The translations under genes and the position numbers were made by a program. Shown piece after piece: positions 11,239-20,476 of a stretch of DNA of 64,000 nucleotides (the first letter of the stretch is position 1; each line of letters starts with the position of its first letter). This DNA is from Anthoceros angustus. Lineage: Eukaryota; Streptophyta; Anthocerotopsida; Anthocerotales; Anthocerotaceae. Below the pieces are notes generated by a model, which saw only the letters and a program-made list of their open reading frames with translations, had not been told where the DNA came from and ran no database searches. Location: contig MU008161.1 in assembly GCA_010909165.1 (NCBI GenBank), positions 1,922,001-1,986,000 of the forward strand. Direction: 5' to 3'.

Positions 11239-12224
11239 CCATTCCATGCTCTGGATTCGCTAGCCTGGCCAGCGTGAGTTAGGGTGTGGCCATGGCCCAT
11301 CATAAGTGACCTTCAATCAACTGTGAGGTATTGCTTCCAGCAAGACACTGTCGGTGCAGCAAACTGCTTCTAATACGGCTTCCTCATTTCTCCTTTTCTG
11401 CTCCTTTCTAAAGTTCGGGCTCGCATGCAATGGCAGGAGAGACGTCTCACAGACCCCTTGTGTGGATGAACGGGTAATTGATAGCTCATGGCGGTCAGGG
11501 AGGGAAGGACGAGCGAGTTGTGGAGCTGTAGCTGTGTCGTCTATCAGCGATGTTTCTTACACCTTTCCTACCTTGACCTTTTGAGGATCAAATACCTACC
11601 GTGACCTTTTGAGGATTATTGGATCCCCTTTCAGCTCCTGCTATCCGTTATCAAAGGAATCAAGACAATGTCTTCCAGAAACCTTCATGTTGACACCATT
11701 ACGCTCCAACACGGGAGACTGCAAAACCAACCTGCAGCCATCAGCAAAAAAACCGAAGTGGCATTTGTGTGTTGATCACAAACGTGAAACTCCTATCCTG
11801 TCAGAGGCCACAGTATCCAAAAAATGCATCATGCAGAATGACAAGTATCTGCTAAAGAACGCATCCTGCGCAGTGATTTGCAACACCAGGCAGGTGCCAA
11901 GTCGGCAGTTTCCTCACCGCCGGTAGTTGCAGACATGCATTGCTCTGCTGCCTCCTACAAGTCCCAAGAATCATCAACTCCATGTTGCAAGCCTCAAGAT
12001 GCTTGACATGGTGACTGCTGGTTTCGAGGATGAGTTTTCACTTGGAGAATTGAAATGAAAAATTCGTAGAGCCCATCGTCCATGTCGCTGGGAAAAACTC
12101 GGACCTACCTATTACCTACTCCAGATTCTGCCGCAATATGCCTGCGTAACCCTCTAAGGACCGAGGGTCAGATTTGGGTCCAGAGGCGAGGGCCCCTGCG
12201 AGTTGGGTTCTGCGGTGGGCTGCA
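11239..12224. other. Intergenic between the ROCO-caspase and PPR genes
   Basis: Nothing recognisable was found. Short open frames, for example 11609-11926, show no family signature or intron logic. The sequence should hold the 3' end of the upstream gene and the promoter of the PPR gene. Confidence 0.5.
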
Positions 12225-14708
12225 ATGGCGAGCCTGAGGAGGGTTGCGTCTCCGGTGTCGCCGGCGGGGTTGTATCGGCTGCTTAAGAGGTGCATGTTGG
12301 AGAAGGATGTGGTTGCTGGAAGGAACGTCCATGCTTTGTGTGTGAGGGTTGGATTAGCCTCCGACCCTTTCTTGGCCCACCACATCATTCGCATGTATGC
12401 TGCTCAGGGCTGTTTGCATGAGGCGAGGCAGGTGTTCAGGAAGGTGGCCACTCCCGACCAGTTTGTTTGGGCTTCCATAATCGCAGCACATGGGGAGCTC
12501 AGGGAGCCTGAGCAGGCAATCAGATTGTATGAGGAGATGAGAGAATTGGGTGTGCAGGCGAATGACTACGTTTTTGTGGCAGTCCTGAAGGCATGTGCCA
12601 GTGCAGGGGATCTGGTCTCTGGCAGGCTGGTGCATGCTGATGTTGCAGGCACTCTGTTTGAGGCCAATGCCTTTGTTGGGAGCACTCTGGTGGACATGTA
12701 TGCTAAATGTGGGAGCTTGGAAGATGCTCGTGCAGTGTTTGATAAGGTGAAGTCCAAGGATGTGGTGACATGGAGTGCCATGATTGCAGGGTATGCACAG
12801 GAAGGGCTCGGTCGGGAGGCTCTCGATCTCTACAAGTTGATGCAGCAGGATGGCAGGACTCCGGCTAATAGTTTCACTTTTGTGTGCATTCTTAAGGCTT
12901 GTGGCAGCATAGGGGCCATACAGGAGGGGAAGAGAATTCATGAACAGATTCTGGAGAGGGGACTGGAATGTGATGTGCGCATCGGGAGTGCCTTGGTGGA
13001 CATGTATGTGAAATGCGACAGCCTCGGAGATGCTCGTGCTGTCTTCGACGATCTGCCCATGAGGAATGTGGTCACATGGAGTGCCATGATTGCAGGATAT
13101 GCGCAGCACAGACTTGGTCAGGAGGCCCTTGCACTGTATGACAGAATGCAGGAGCAAGGTGGAGTCGTTCCGGACTCTGTGACTTTCGTGTCGGTTCTGA
13201 ATGCGTGTGCCAGTATTGGTGCCTTGAAGAAGGGGAAGAAGATCCATGCCGAGATCCTGGACAGAGGGCTGGAAGCTGAGGAATTCGTGCGAGTCGGCTT
13301 GCTTGACATGTATGCGAAATGCGGGAGCCTGGATGATGCTTGGACGGTGTTTAACAGGTTGCCTACCAAGAATGCAGTGACATGGAATGCATTAATTGCA
13401 GGATGCGTGCAGCATGGGCTGGGTCATGAAGCCCTGCAGCTTTACGATAGTATGAAGCAGGATTTCACGACGAGCCCAACCACAGTCACATGTGTTTGTG
13501 TGTTGAAGGCATGTGGAAGCATTGGAGCCTTGCAAGCAGGGATGCGTATTCATGCAGAGATTCTTGAGAAGGGACTGGAAGGTAATCTGTTTGTGGGTAA
13601 CACATTGGTAGACATGTACGGAAGATGTGGGAGGGTGGAAGATGCCTGCTCTGTCTTTGAGATGTTGCCAACGAGAGACGTTGGGACATGGACTGCACTT
13701 ATCAATGGCTTCGGCCAATGCAATGACTTCGAAATGGCTATGCAGTGCTTCGAGGAGATGCAGCAAGAAGGCGTGGAAGCTAATGCTGCTACATTTACCT
13801 GCCTTCTTGTGGGATGCAGCCATGTGGGTCTGGTGAGCCAGGGGCAGTATTACTTTAAGATTATGGTTGAAGAGTATGGGATCGCACCGACCATCGAGCA
13901 CTACAATTGCATGGTCGATCTCCTTGGTCGGGCAGGGCACTTGGATGAGGCAGAGGCCATGCTACGAAGCATGCCTTTCCGGTGGCAGGAAAATGTCGTC
14001 GGATGGAAGACTTTGCTGACAGCCTGCAAACAGCACGTAGATATTGAGCGAGCAAGGATATGCTTTGATCGTCTATTACAGCTGGAGCCTCAACACGCTG
14101 CCGGATATATGCTGATGGCAAACATCTTAGCCAGCTGCGGCGAGTGGAATGAGGTGGAGAAAATAGAGGAGATGCGGAAAACAGCTGGTGCTCACAGAAA
14201 GCCCGCGAAAACCTGGATCGAAGTGAACCACAAGGTGCAGGAGTTCATTGTAGGAGAAGAGCGGGACGACATCGTTTCGAAGCTGAGAAGCATGAATCTA
14301 CTGCTGAAGGAGGAAGGACATGTACCTCACACGGACCTGGTGCTGAAGCTAGTATCAGAGCAGGAGAAGGAAGATGCTCTGTGTGGACATGCCGAGAAGC
14401 TGGCTCTGGCCTTCGGCCTACTCACCACTCCGGACGGTACTCCGCTGCTCGTCACAAAGAACCTCCGGATGTGCAACGACTGCCATAGCGGGACCAAGCT
14501 CCTCTCCAGGATAGAAAAACGAGAGATTGTAGTCAGGGACGCACATCGTGTACACCATTTTAGCAATGGCTCGTGCTCTTGCGGAGATTTTCACTTGACA
14601 GTTCAAATCGGGAAACAATCCGAAACTAGTTCCGACTCCAGCTGCGTCACTTCAACAGATCCGATACGGAAGACGCCTCATCATCCTCCTCGTTCAAGAA
14701 CCCGGTGA
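12225..14708 (+). CDS. PLS-class PPR protein with DYW-type deaminase domain, altered C terminus
   Basis: A single intronless exon of 827 residues. About 13 PPR motifs (repeated W-S-A-M-I-A-G-Y, L-V-D-M-Y-A-K-C-G, D-A-R-A-V-F) are followed by an E domain with A-K-T-W-I-E-V, where the usual P-G of the PG box is missing. A DYW domain follows with zinc and catalytic residues present: H-A-E, C-N-D-C-H, and V-H-H-F..C-S-C-G. Such proteins bind organelle RNA and deaminate C to U in plastids or mitochondria. The canonical end C-G-D-Y-W is replaced by C-G-D-F-H plus about 40 further residues that run into the antisense gene at 14647-15291. The start is the ATG at 12225 (M-A-S-L-R-R); the upstream in-frame TTG is not a likely start. 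A Ser/Arg/Val-rich N terminus would fit an organelle targeting peptide. Confidence 0.88.
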   Translation: MASLRRVASPVSPAGLYRLLKRCMLEKDVVAGRNVHALCVRVGLASDPFLAHHIIRMYAAQGCLHEARQVFRKVATPDQFVWASIIAAHGELREPEQAIRLYEEMRELGVQANDYVFVAVLKACASAGDLVSGRLVHADVAGTLFEANAFVGSTLVDMYAKCGSLEDARAVFDKVKSKDVVTWSAMIAGYAQEGLGREALDLYKLMQQDGRTPANSFTFVCILKACGSIGAIQEGKRIHEQILERGLECDVRIGSALVDMYVKCDSLGDARAVFDDLPMRNVVTWSAMIAGYAQHRLGQEALALYDRMQEQGGVVPDSVTFVSVLNACASIGALKKGKKIHAEILDRGLEAEEFVRVGLLDMYAKCGSLDDAWTVFNRLPTKNAVTWNALIAGCVQHGLGHEALQLYDSMKQDFTTSPTTVTCVCVLKACGSIGALQAGMRIHAEILEKGLEGNLFVGNTLVDMYGRCGRVEDACSVFEMLPTRDVGTWTALINGFGQCNDFEMAMQCFEEMQQEGVEANAATFTCLLVGCSHVGLVSQGQYYFKIMVEEYGIAPTIEHYNCMVDLLGRAGHLDEAEAMLRSMPFRWQENVVGWKTLLTACKQHVDIERARICFDRLLQLEPQHAAGYMLMANILASCGEWNEVEKIEEMRKTAGAHRKPAKTWIEVNHKVQEFIVGEERDDIVSKLRSMNLLLKEEGHVPHTDLVLKLVSEQEKEDALCGHAEKLALAFGLLTTPDGTPLLVTKNLRMCNDCHSGTKLLSRIEKREIVVRDAHRVHHFSNGSCSCGDFHLTVQIGKQSETSSDSSCVTSTDPIRKTPHHPPRSRTR

Positions 14709-15291
14709 TAGCGGCCTGGAGATCCCTCTCCTCACGCAGCAGGTTGCGGAAAAAACGCTCCATGTCCCTAGCTCGTCGCCTTGCCAGCTGTTCCAGCAAC
14801 GCTATTCTCCGCCTGTACAGGTCAAGAAGACTGTTAACATCAGGAGGCAAGGCCGGCTCCAGCTCCCTCATCACGCCGGAGTTGATGCTCCTCTCCCGCT
14901 TCCATCGCTGCGCCGGGGGAAGCCCTTGCCCGCCGTCCGTGGCTGCCGAGGTCGGTGACGATGCGTCCCCGCTCGGCGTGGTTGCAATCTGCAGCCAGTC
15001 GGAATCGACTTGTGCTCCGCCCGGGCTCTGCGGATGGTGATCTGCCGGCTCCGGATCGGGTTGAATCAGATCGAGCAGCCGCGGCACAGCGCTAGCGGCG
15101 CTAGTGCTCGCATCCCGATCTGGTATCAAACTGAACTTCATCCTCCACCGGAATGCACCGCGCAAACTCCCCTGCTGCAGCCCCGGCGGCTTGCAGCTGC
15201 TCTCTGTGGCGGCTGTCGGCTTGGTCGAAGTTCCCGCGGAGATGGTAACTTGGAAGCTTGTGGAATTGGCGGCGCAGAAGGTTCTGGTCAT
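14647..15291 (-). CDS. Unrecognised 214-residue protein with C-terminal helical segment
   Basis: I do not recognise this protein. The frame opens at ATG 15291-15289 and closes at 14647. The middle is Pro/Ser/Asp-rich and probably disordered. The last 80 residues form an Arg/Leu-rich helix likely to be a coiled coil (L-L-D-L-Y-R-R-R-I-A-L-L-E-Q-L), ending in the acidic N-E-E-D-D-E-A. Its last 62 bases overlap, antisense, the end of the DYW-PPR gene, so the two genes are convergent. The Arg/Glu heptad pattern suggests coding potential, but the true start could be in another exon upstream. A chance open frame is possible. Confidence 0.4.
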   Translation of the reverse strand: MTRTFCAANSTSFQVTISAGTSTKPTAATESSCKPPGLQQGSLRGAFRWRMKFSLIPDRDASTSAASAVPRLLDLIQPDPEPADHHPQSPGGAQVDSDWLQIATTPSGDASSPTSAATDGGQGLPPAQRWKRERSINSGVMRELEPALPPDVNSLLDLYRRRIALLEQLARRRARDMERFFRNLLREERDLQAAITGFLNEEDDEASSVSDLLK

Positions 15292-15522
15292 GGACTCGTG
15301 ATCGCCTTTGCTGCCATCGCTTGTAGCTGCGGATGTCAGTCCATTGCAGTCTGTCTGACGAACGGCAGGTGGAGACAGTAGACCTCTCTATCAATGCGTG
15401 CTGTACCTTCAGGTAATCTGAAGATGTTCGAATCAACCTCATGACCTATTTCAGTGTAAAGTTAAATTGGTTTAATAATCCCAGCGTAATAAGCCGTCGT
15501 AATTACTACCTCCTGATAAGAG

Positions 15523-15850
15523 CTCTTTCTCCTCCGTCCATTCCACTTTCTGCCTTCCGTTGTTCATTTCCGTTCTTCCTCCTCTATTCATTTCCGTTCT
15601 TCCTCCTTTGTTCATTTCCTTCTCTTTTTTCTTCCTTCCTTACTTCATTTCCTTACTTCCTGTCCTCCGTTCTTTTCCTCTCGCCTTTCCGTCCTTCATT
15701 CCTTTGTCCATGTCCTTTCTTCCTCCCTTTGTTCATCGCCTTCTATCCTTCCTTTGCCCATTTCCATTCTACCTTCCTTTGTTCATTTCCTTTCCTTGCT
15801 CATTTTTCGCAATCCATCCTAGAAATGTTCATTTCTTTTCTTCCATCCCC
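15523..15850. repeat. Pyrimidine-rich (TTCC/CTTCCT) tract
   Basis: More than 300 bases in which the plus strand is almost entirely C and T, built from degenerate TTCATTTCC and TTCTTCCTC units. Open frames through it (Phe/Ser/Pro only) are composition artefacts. Strong strand asymmetry of this kind can form triplex DNA. Confidence 0.85.
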
Positions 15851-15906
15851 TATTCATCGTGATCCACGAGCCCTTGGAAGTCCCTAACCTGAGATTTATC
15901 AAACTC

Positions 15907-16082
15907 TGCGGTTAGGGGACACAAGGGGACACTACAGAGGAAAACCACGCTTACCCTGTGGAAACATTTTCTCAACCCAAGGTTAGAGACACCACACATG
16001 AGACATTGCTTACCATGTGGAAATAGCTTTTCAACACGAGGTTAGAGATCACTACAAAGGAGACTTAGCTTACCATTTGGAC
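15907..16082. repeat. Three degenerate ~60-bp tandem repeats
   Basis: Units carrying GGTTAG...GAGAC...GCTTACC-TGTGGAAA recur with GCTTAC at 15949, 16008 and 16068 (period 59-60). They directly follow the DYW relic of the neighbouring PPR gene, where the rest of its DYW domain would be expected. Confidence 0.75.
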
Positions 16083-16087
16083 TTCTG

Positions 16088-16187
16088 AGCCCGAAGTTGG
16101 GTCAGGAGAATTCGTCAAGGGCAATTTGTGGTTGAGGTTCAAGAATGTCGAACCAAGCTGCTTCAGCCTTGAGTATATGGCTTCACT
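16088..16187 (-). pseudogene. Relic of a DYW domain start, beyond the stop of the PPR gene
   Basis: Past the TGA at 16190-16188 the same minus-strand frame continues S-E-A-I-Y-S-R-L-K-Q-L-G, then P-L-T-N-S-P-D-P-T. This matches the usual beginning of a DYW domain after H-P (H-P-x-S-x-x-I-Y-x-x-L-x-x-L). Similarity fades after about 30 codons and is replaced by short tandem repeats. The upstream gene therefore once had a DYW domain, of which this is the stump. Confidence 0.7.
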
Positions 16188-19100
16188 TCAAGGGTGCTTT
16201 CTATCTCCAACCAGAAAACTATGCACCAGTCCTTTCCTGTCTGTCCACCAGCTTTGGCCTGGCTGCTTCCAGGCTCCAATTTGCACTCTCCTAGCCTGCA
16301 TCTCCAGACCCTCCTCCCACATGTGAGCAGCGGTGTATATGTTTGCCATCAACACATATGCTGCGGCATCTTGCTCATCTAACTTCACTGCTTCATAGAA
16401 AGCACATCTTCCCACCTCCAAGTTGCTCCACGTTCCACAGGCACTAAGCAGAGTGTGCCAAACTGCAGCAGGAGGAACTACAGGCATTGCCCGTGCCAAT
16501 GCAAGTGCGGTGTCGAGTTGCCCGGCACGACCCAGGAGATCAACCATGCATGTGTAGTGCTCTGCGGCGGGAGTGATGCCGTAGTCACTGGTCATTGCAT
16601 TGAAGTACTCTTGCCCCTCATTCACTAGGCCCGAATAACTGCATGCTGTCAGTACACTGAGAAATGTGATGGAGTTTGGCTCAGTGCCATCGACTTGCAT
16701 TCTCTGAACCAAGTGAAAGACTGCTTCACAGTCTCCTTGGCAGGTGTATCCTGCAATCAGCACATTCCAGGCCACGACATCTCGTTCGGGTAATGCATCG
16801 AACACCTGGTGTGCATCGACCATGCTCCCGGCCTTTGCATACATGTTTATTAAGCTTTTGGCTACCAGGACATCCGCTTGCAGCCCTTTTTCTTCTATCT
16901 CAGCATGAAGATGCCTTCCTGGATACAATGCAGCCACATTTGCACAAGCTTGTAAGAGGCACATAAATGTCACTGCATTGGGTAGAGTGATGCCTTCATC
17001 TCGCATAGCACTGTAAAGATTCAGGGCTTCCTGGGCCATGCCCTGCTGGGAATATCCTGCTATCAGAGCGGTCCACGTCACGACATCCTTCTCACCCAGT
17101 CCGTCAAACACGCCCTGGGCATCCTCTAGGCTGCCACACTTTGCATACATGTTTACCAGGCTGCAACCTACAAACACATCAGCCTCAAGTCCTTGTTCTC
17201 GAATTTGTGCATGAAGCTGCTTCCCTTCCTGCAAAGCTGGGGTACCCACACCCGCACATGCTTGCAGAAGGCACACAAATGTCATGGAATTGGGTGGAGC
17301 GATGCCTTCTTCTCGCATAGCACTGTAAAGATGAAGGGCTTGCTGGCCCAGATCCTGCTGGGAATATCCTGTTATCAGAGCGGTCCATGTCACAACATTC
17401 TTTTGGCCAATTCTGTCAAACACGTCTTGGGCATCCTCAAGGCTGCCACACTTTGCATACATGTTTACCAGGCTGCAACCTACCACCGCATCAGCATCAA
17501 GTCCTCGTTCTCCAATCTGTGCATGAAGCTGCTTCCCCATCTGCAAAGCCACGGTACCCACACATGCACAAGCCTGCAGGAGGGACACAAATGTTACAGA
17601 ATCGGGTGCAACAATGCCCTCTTCTACCATAGAACTGTAAACACCAAGGGCTTCTTGGCCCATGCCTTGCTGAGAGTATGCTGCTATCATGGCATTCCAT
17701 GTCACCACAGCTTTCTGAGGCAGTCCATCAAACACGAACTGAGCATCCTCTGTGCTGCCACACTTTGCATACATGTTTACCAGACTGCAACCTAAGAATA
17801 CATCAACTTGAAGTCCTCGCTCTCCAATCTGAGCATGAAGCTGCTTTCCCTTCGCCAAAGCTGGGCCACCTACACTCGCACATGCCTGCAAGAGGCAAAC
17901 AATTGTTGCGGGATTGGGTGGAGCAACGCCTTCTTCTTGCATTGAACTGTAAAGACAAAGTGCTTCCTGACCCATGCCCTGCTGGGAATATCCTGCTATC
18001 AGAGCCGTCCACGCCACCACAGATTTTTCATCAAGCCTGTCAAATACTTCCTGTGCATCCTGAAGACTGCCACACCGTACATACATGTTCACCAGACTGC
18101 CACCTACCATCATATCAGCCTGTAATCCATGCTCAGCTTCAATCTGTGCATGAAGCTGCTTCCCCTTCTCCAAAGCCAGTGCACCCATACTTGCACATGC
18201 TTGCAGAAGACACACAAATGTCACAGAATTGGGTGTAGTGATGCACTCTGCTCGCATTGCACTGTAAAGATGAATAGCTTCCTGGGCCATGCCCTGCTGC
18301 GAATATCCTGTTATCAAAGCAGTCCAAGTGACAACATCTTTTCGATCAAGGCTGTTGAACACTCTCCTTGCATCCTCTAGGCTGCCACACTTTGAATACA
18401 TATTGACCAGGCTGCAACCTACAAACACATCAGCCTGAAGCCCTTGCTTTCCAATCTTTGCATGAAGCTCCTTCCCCTTCTCCAAAGCCTGCATACCCAC
18501 ACTTGAGCATGCTTGCAGGAGGGAAACAAAAGTCACAGAATCAGGTACACTGATGCCTTCTTCTTGCATAGCACTGTAAAGACGAAGGGCCTCCTGACCC
18601 ATACCCTGCTGGGAGTAGCCTGCTATCATGGCATTCCATGTCACCACATCCTTTCTGCCAAGTCCATCAAACACTCTTTGACCGTGTTCCAAGTTCCCGC
18701 ACTTTGCATACATGTCTACCAAGCAGTTAGACACAAACAAATCAGGCTCAACCCCACTAGCCAACACGTCAGCATGCACCTGCTGCCCAGTCTTCACGTC
18801 TGCTCCCCTTGCGCAAGCCTGTAGGGCTGCTACAAACACATGGCCATCTGGCTTCACATTTGACCTCCGCATCTCTCGATACAGCTCTATGGCCTGACCA
18901 GCTCGCCCGTGTTTAACATGGGCAGAAATTATGGACGACCACATGAAGGCATCTGGTTTGCCAACCACGGTGAACACATCCATCGCTTCTTGTAACCTGC
19001 CATGAGAAGTATACATCCGCATGATGTGGTTGCACAAGAACGTGTCCGACTCACACCCATTCTCCAGTGCGAGGGCATGAACCCGGCGACCCATCACCAG

Positions 19101-19391
19101 ATCCCTTTTCACAACACATTGCTTGAGGACTGTGTACATGAGAGAAACAGAAACACAGCAGTATGCCTGAACCAAAATTCCCAGAGCCTCCACAGCCTCA
19201 GTGAGCTGCCCCTGCCCCTGCTGGCAAAGTCTGCTCACGGTCTCAGCCGTTGGGAAGTTAAATGTAAAGGCACCACGACCCATCTGCATATCCAGAGCAG
19301 TTACACATCCACGCAAGCTCGATTCTTGAAGCTGAGGACCTGGTGGGCCTTCCTCAGCTGGAAGGCAGGGCACCTCCCCACCAAAGCGCAT
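16188..19391 (-). CDS. Long PLS-class PPR protein, E/E+ type, DYW domain lost
   Basis: One intronless exon of 1067 residues with ATG at 19391-19389. After a non-repeat N terminus of about 75 residues come roughly two dozen PPR motifs in P-L-S triplets. Six near-identical triplets carry the signature W-T-A-L-I-A-G-Y-S-Q-Q, L-L-Q-A-C-A-S-V-G, G-K-Q-L-H-A-Q-I, S-L-V-N-M-Y-A-K-C-G-S. The C terminus has an E domain (C-M-V-D-L-L-G-R-A-G) and ends V-G-D-R-K-H-P, exactly where a DYW domain should begin. By family, it is an organelle RNA-binding editing factor. Without its own deaminase it would need a partner supplying DYW activity, as known for E-class PPRs, unless it is a recent pseudogene. No frameshift occurs elsewhere in the long frame, arguing that it is still used. 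Confidence 0.85.
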   Translation of the reverse strand: MRFGGEVPCLPAEEGPPGPQLQESSLRGCVTALDMQMGRGAFTFNFPTAETVSRLCQQGQGQLTEAVEALGILVQAYCCVSVSLMYTVLKQCVVKRDLVMGRRVHALALENGCESDTFLCNHIMRMYTSHGRLQEAMDVFTVVGKPDAFMWSSIISAHVKHGRAGQAIELYREMRRSNVKPDGHVFVAALQACARGADVKTGQQVHADVLASGVEPDLFVSNCLVDMYAKCGNLEHGQRVFDGLGRKDVVTWNAMIAGYSQQGMGQEALRLYSAMQEEGISVPDSVTFVSLLQACSSVGMQALEKGKELHAKIGKQGLQADVFVGCSLVNMYSKCGSLEDARRVFNSLDRKDVVTWTALITGYSQQGMAQEAIHLYSAMRAECITTPNSVTFVCLLQACASMGALALEKGKQLHAQIEAEHGLQADMMVGGSLVNMYVRCGSLQDAQEVFDRLDEKSVVAWTALIAGYSQQGMGQEALCLYSSMQEEGVAPPNPATIVCLLQACASVGGPALAKGKQLHAQIGERGLQVDVFLGCSLVNMYAKCGSTEDAQFVFDGLPQKAVVTWNAMIAAYSQQGMGQEALGVYSSMVEEGIVAPDSVTFVSLLQACACVGTVALQMGKQLHAQIGERGLDADAVVGCSLVNMYAKCGSLEDAQDVFDRIGQKNVVTWTALITGYSQQDLGQQALHLYSAMREEGIAPPNSMTFVCLLQACAGVGTPALQEGKQLHAQIREQGLEADVFVGCSLVNMYAKCGSLEDAQGVFDGLGEKDVVTWTALIAGYSQQGMAQEALNLYSAMRDEGITLPNAVTFMCLLQACANVAALYPGRHLHAEIEEKGLQADVLVAKSLINMYAKAGSMVDAHQVFDALPERDVVAWNVLIAGYTCQGDCEAVFHLVQRMQVDGTEPNSITFLSVLTACSYSGLVNEGQEYFNAMTSDYGITPAAEHYTCMVDLLGRAGQLDTALALARAMPVVPPAAVWHTLLSACGTWSNLEVGRCAFYEAVKLDEQDAAAYVLMANIYTAAHMWEEGLEMQARRVQIGAWKQPGQSWWTDRKGLVHSFLVGDRKHP

Positions 19392-20476
19392 TCAGAAAAA
19401 CCCGTCCCCACAAGGGCTCCTGCCGCCCGCCTTCACCGGACGATCCTTCTCCAGCCAGACGTTCTCTTGCACGAGCTGGGTTGGTTGCCCGAAAAGAGAT
19501 GCTCTTCCCACAAGATCTGCTATCCCACCAAGATGTCTTTGTCGGGACCAGAACGGGCTCTGTGGCCCCCTGTGTGAATGAAGTGCAAGGGGCCAGGCAG
19601 CCATGATTCGCGCAAGCACTTGCGGAACGCATGGTTTCCCTTCCGGATGATTCACTCAATCACCCAGCTTGCTTCCCGACTTGCAAAGCTAGAGCAGCAA
19701 GACTTTGCTCAGAGTTGGTGATGGCAGGTTGGAATCGGAGGTCCATGCCATCCTGTTCTCTGGGTGACGTGCCGGAGTTCGTGTAATTATAGACAATTTC
19801 CTCACAGCATAAACAGCTTGCAGAGACAAATTACAAATATAACAAATCATGTCATGCCACTTTGCACAAAGCAAAACAGTCATCTTGTGATGAATAGTGT
19901 GGTATGACATGTCACTTTGCACACAGAAAAACCATTCTGTCAAAGCCAAAAAGAAACAGTTTGCGGTGACTATCACAAACCACATGCATGCTCACAAGAT
20001 ACATATTAAATGGTGATGAGCATGTGCTCCAGGATTGCTCACATGCTAGGAAAGGAATTGAAATTACTGGTAACCACAGATCGTGCTTGTGTGCACTTAG
20101 GCAGTATGTGGGCAGGCACTCGTGCCTGTTGCAGACGAAGGGATGAGGTGCGTTCTCCTAACTTCTTCTCGTCTAACTACTTGCCTAACTGGAGCTGTAT
20201 GTCTGGATTCCTATAATACACGCTGTGTCACTGTTGGCACACAGCCTAATCCGGGTCTCGTTGGAAGCCATGTTCACAAGCTATCGAATCCCAGATATCA
20301 CATACGTAAATAATGCAGCCGAGTCTGCTGGGCAGGCATGCCCTGCAGAAGAACAAACGGTCACTTATGGTTCCACATCCTGTTTCCACCTCTCTGGCAC
20401 GGCACCACCCAAAGTGGGGATCCCAATCCCACAGCGCCACTGCATTTCAGGGGATCGGACATGTTACTCCTCAAAT
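19392..20476. other. Intergenic between PPR and MORN genes
   Basis: No gene is supported. Around 19850-19945 there is an imperfect direct repeat containing ATGTCATGCCACTTTGCACA and ATGACATGTCACTTTGCACA. The left part should hold the PPR promoter and the right part the MORN gene 3' region. Confidence 0.5.

Noticed and set aside
15441-15887. Phe/Ser/Pro-rich membrane-like frames
   Set aside because: Composition artefact of the polypyrimidine tract.
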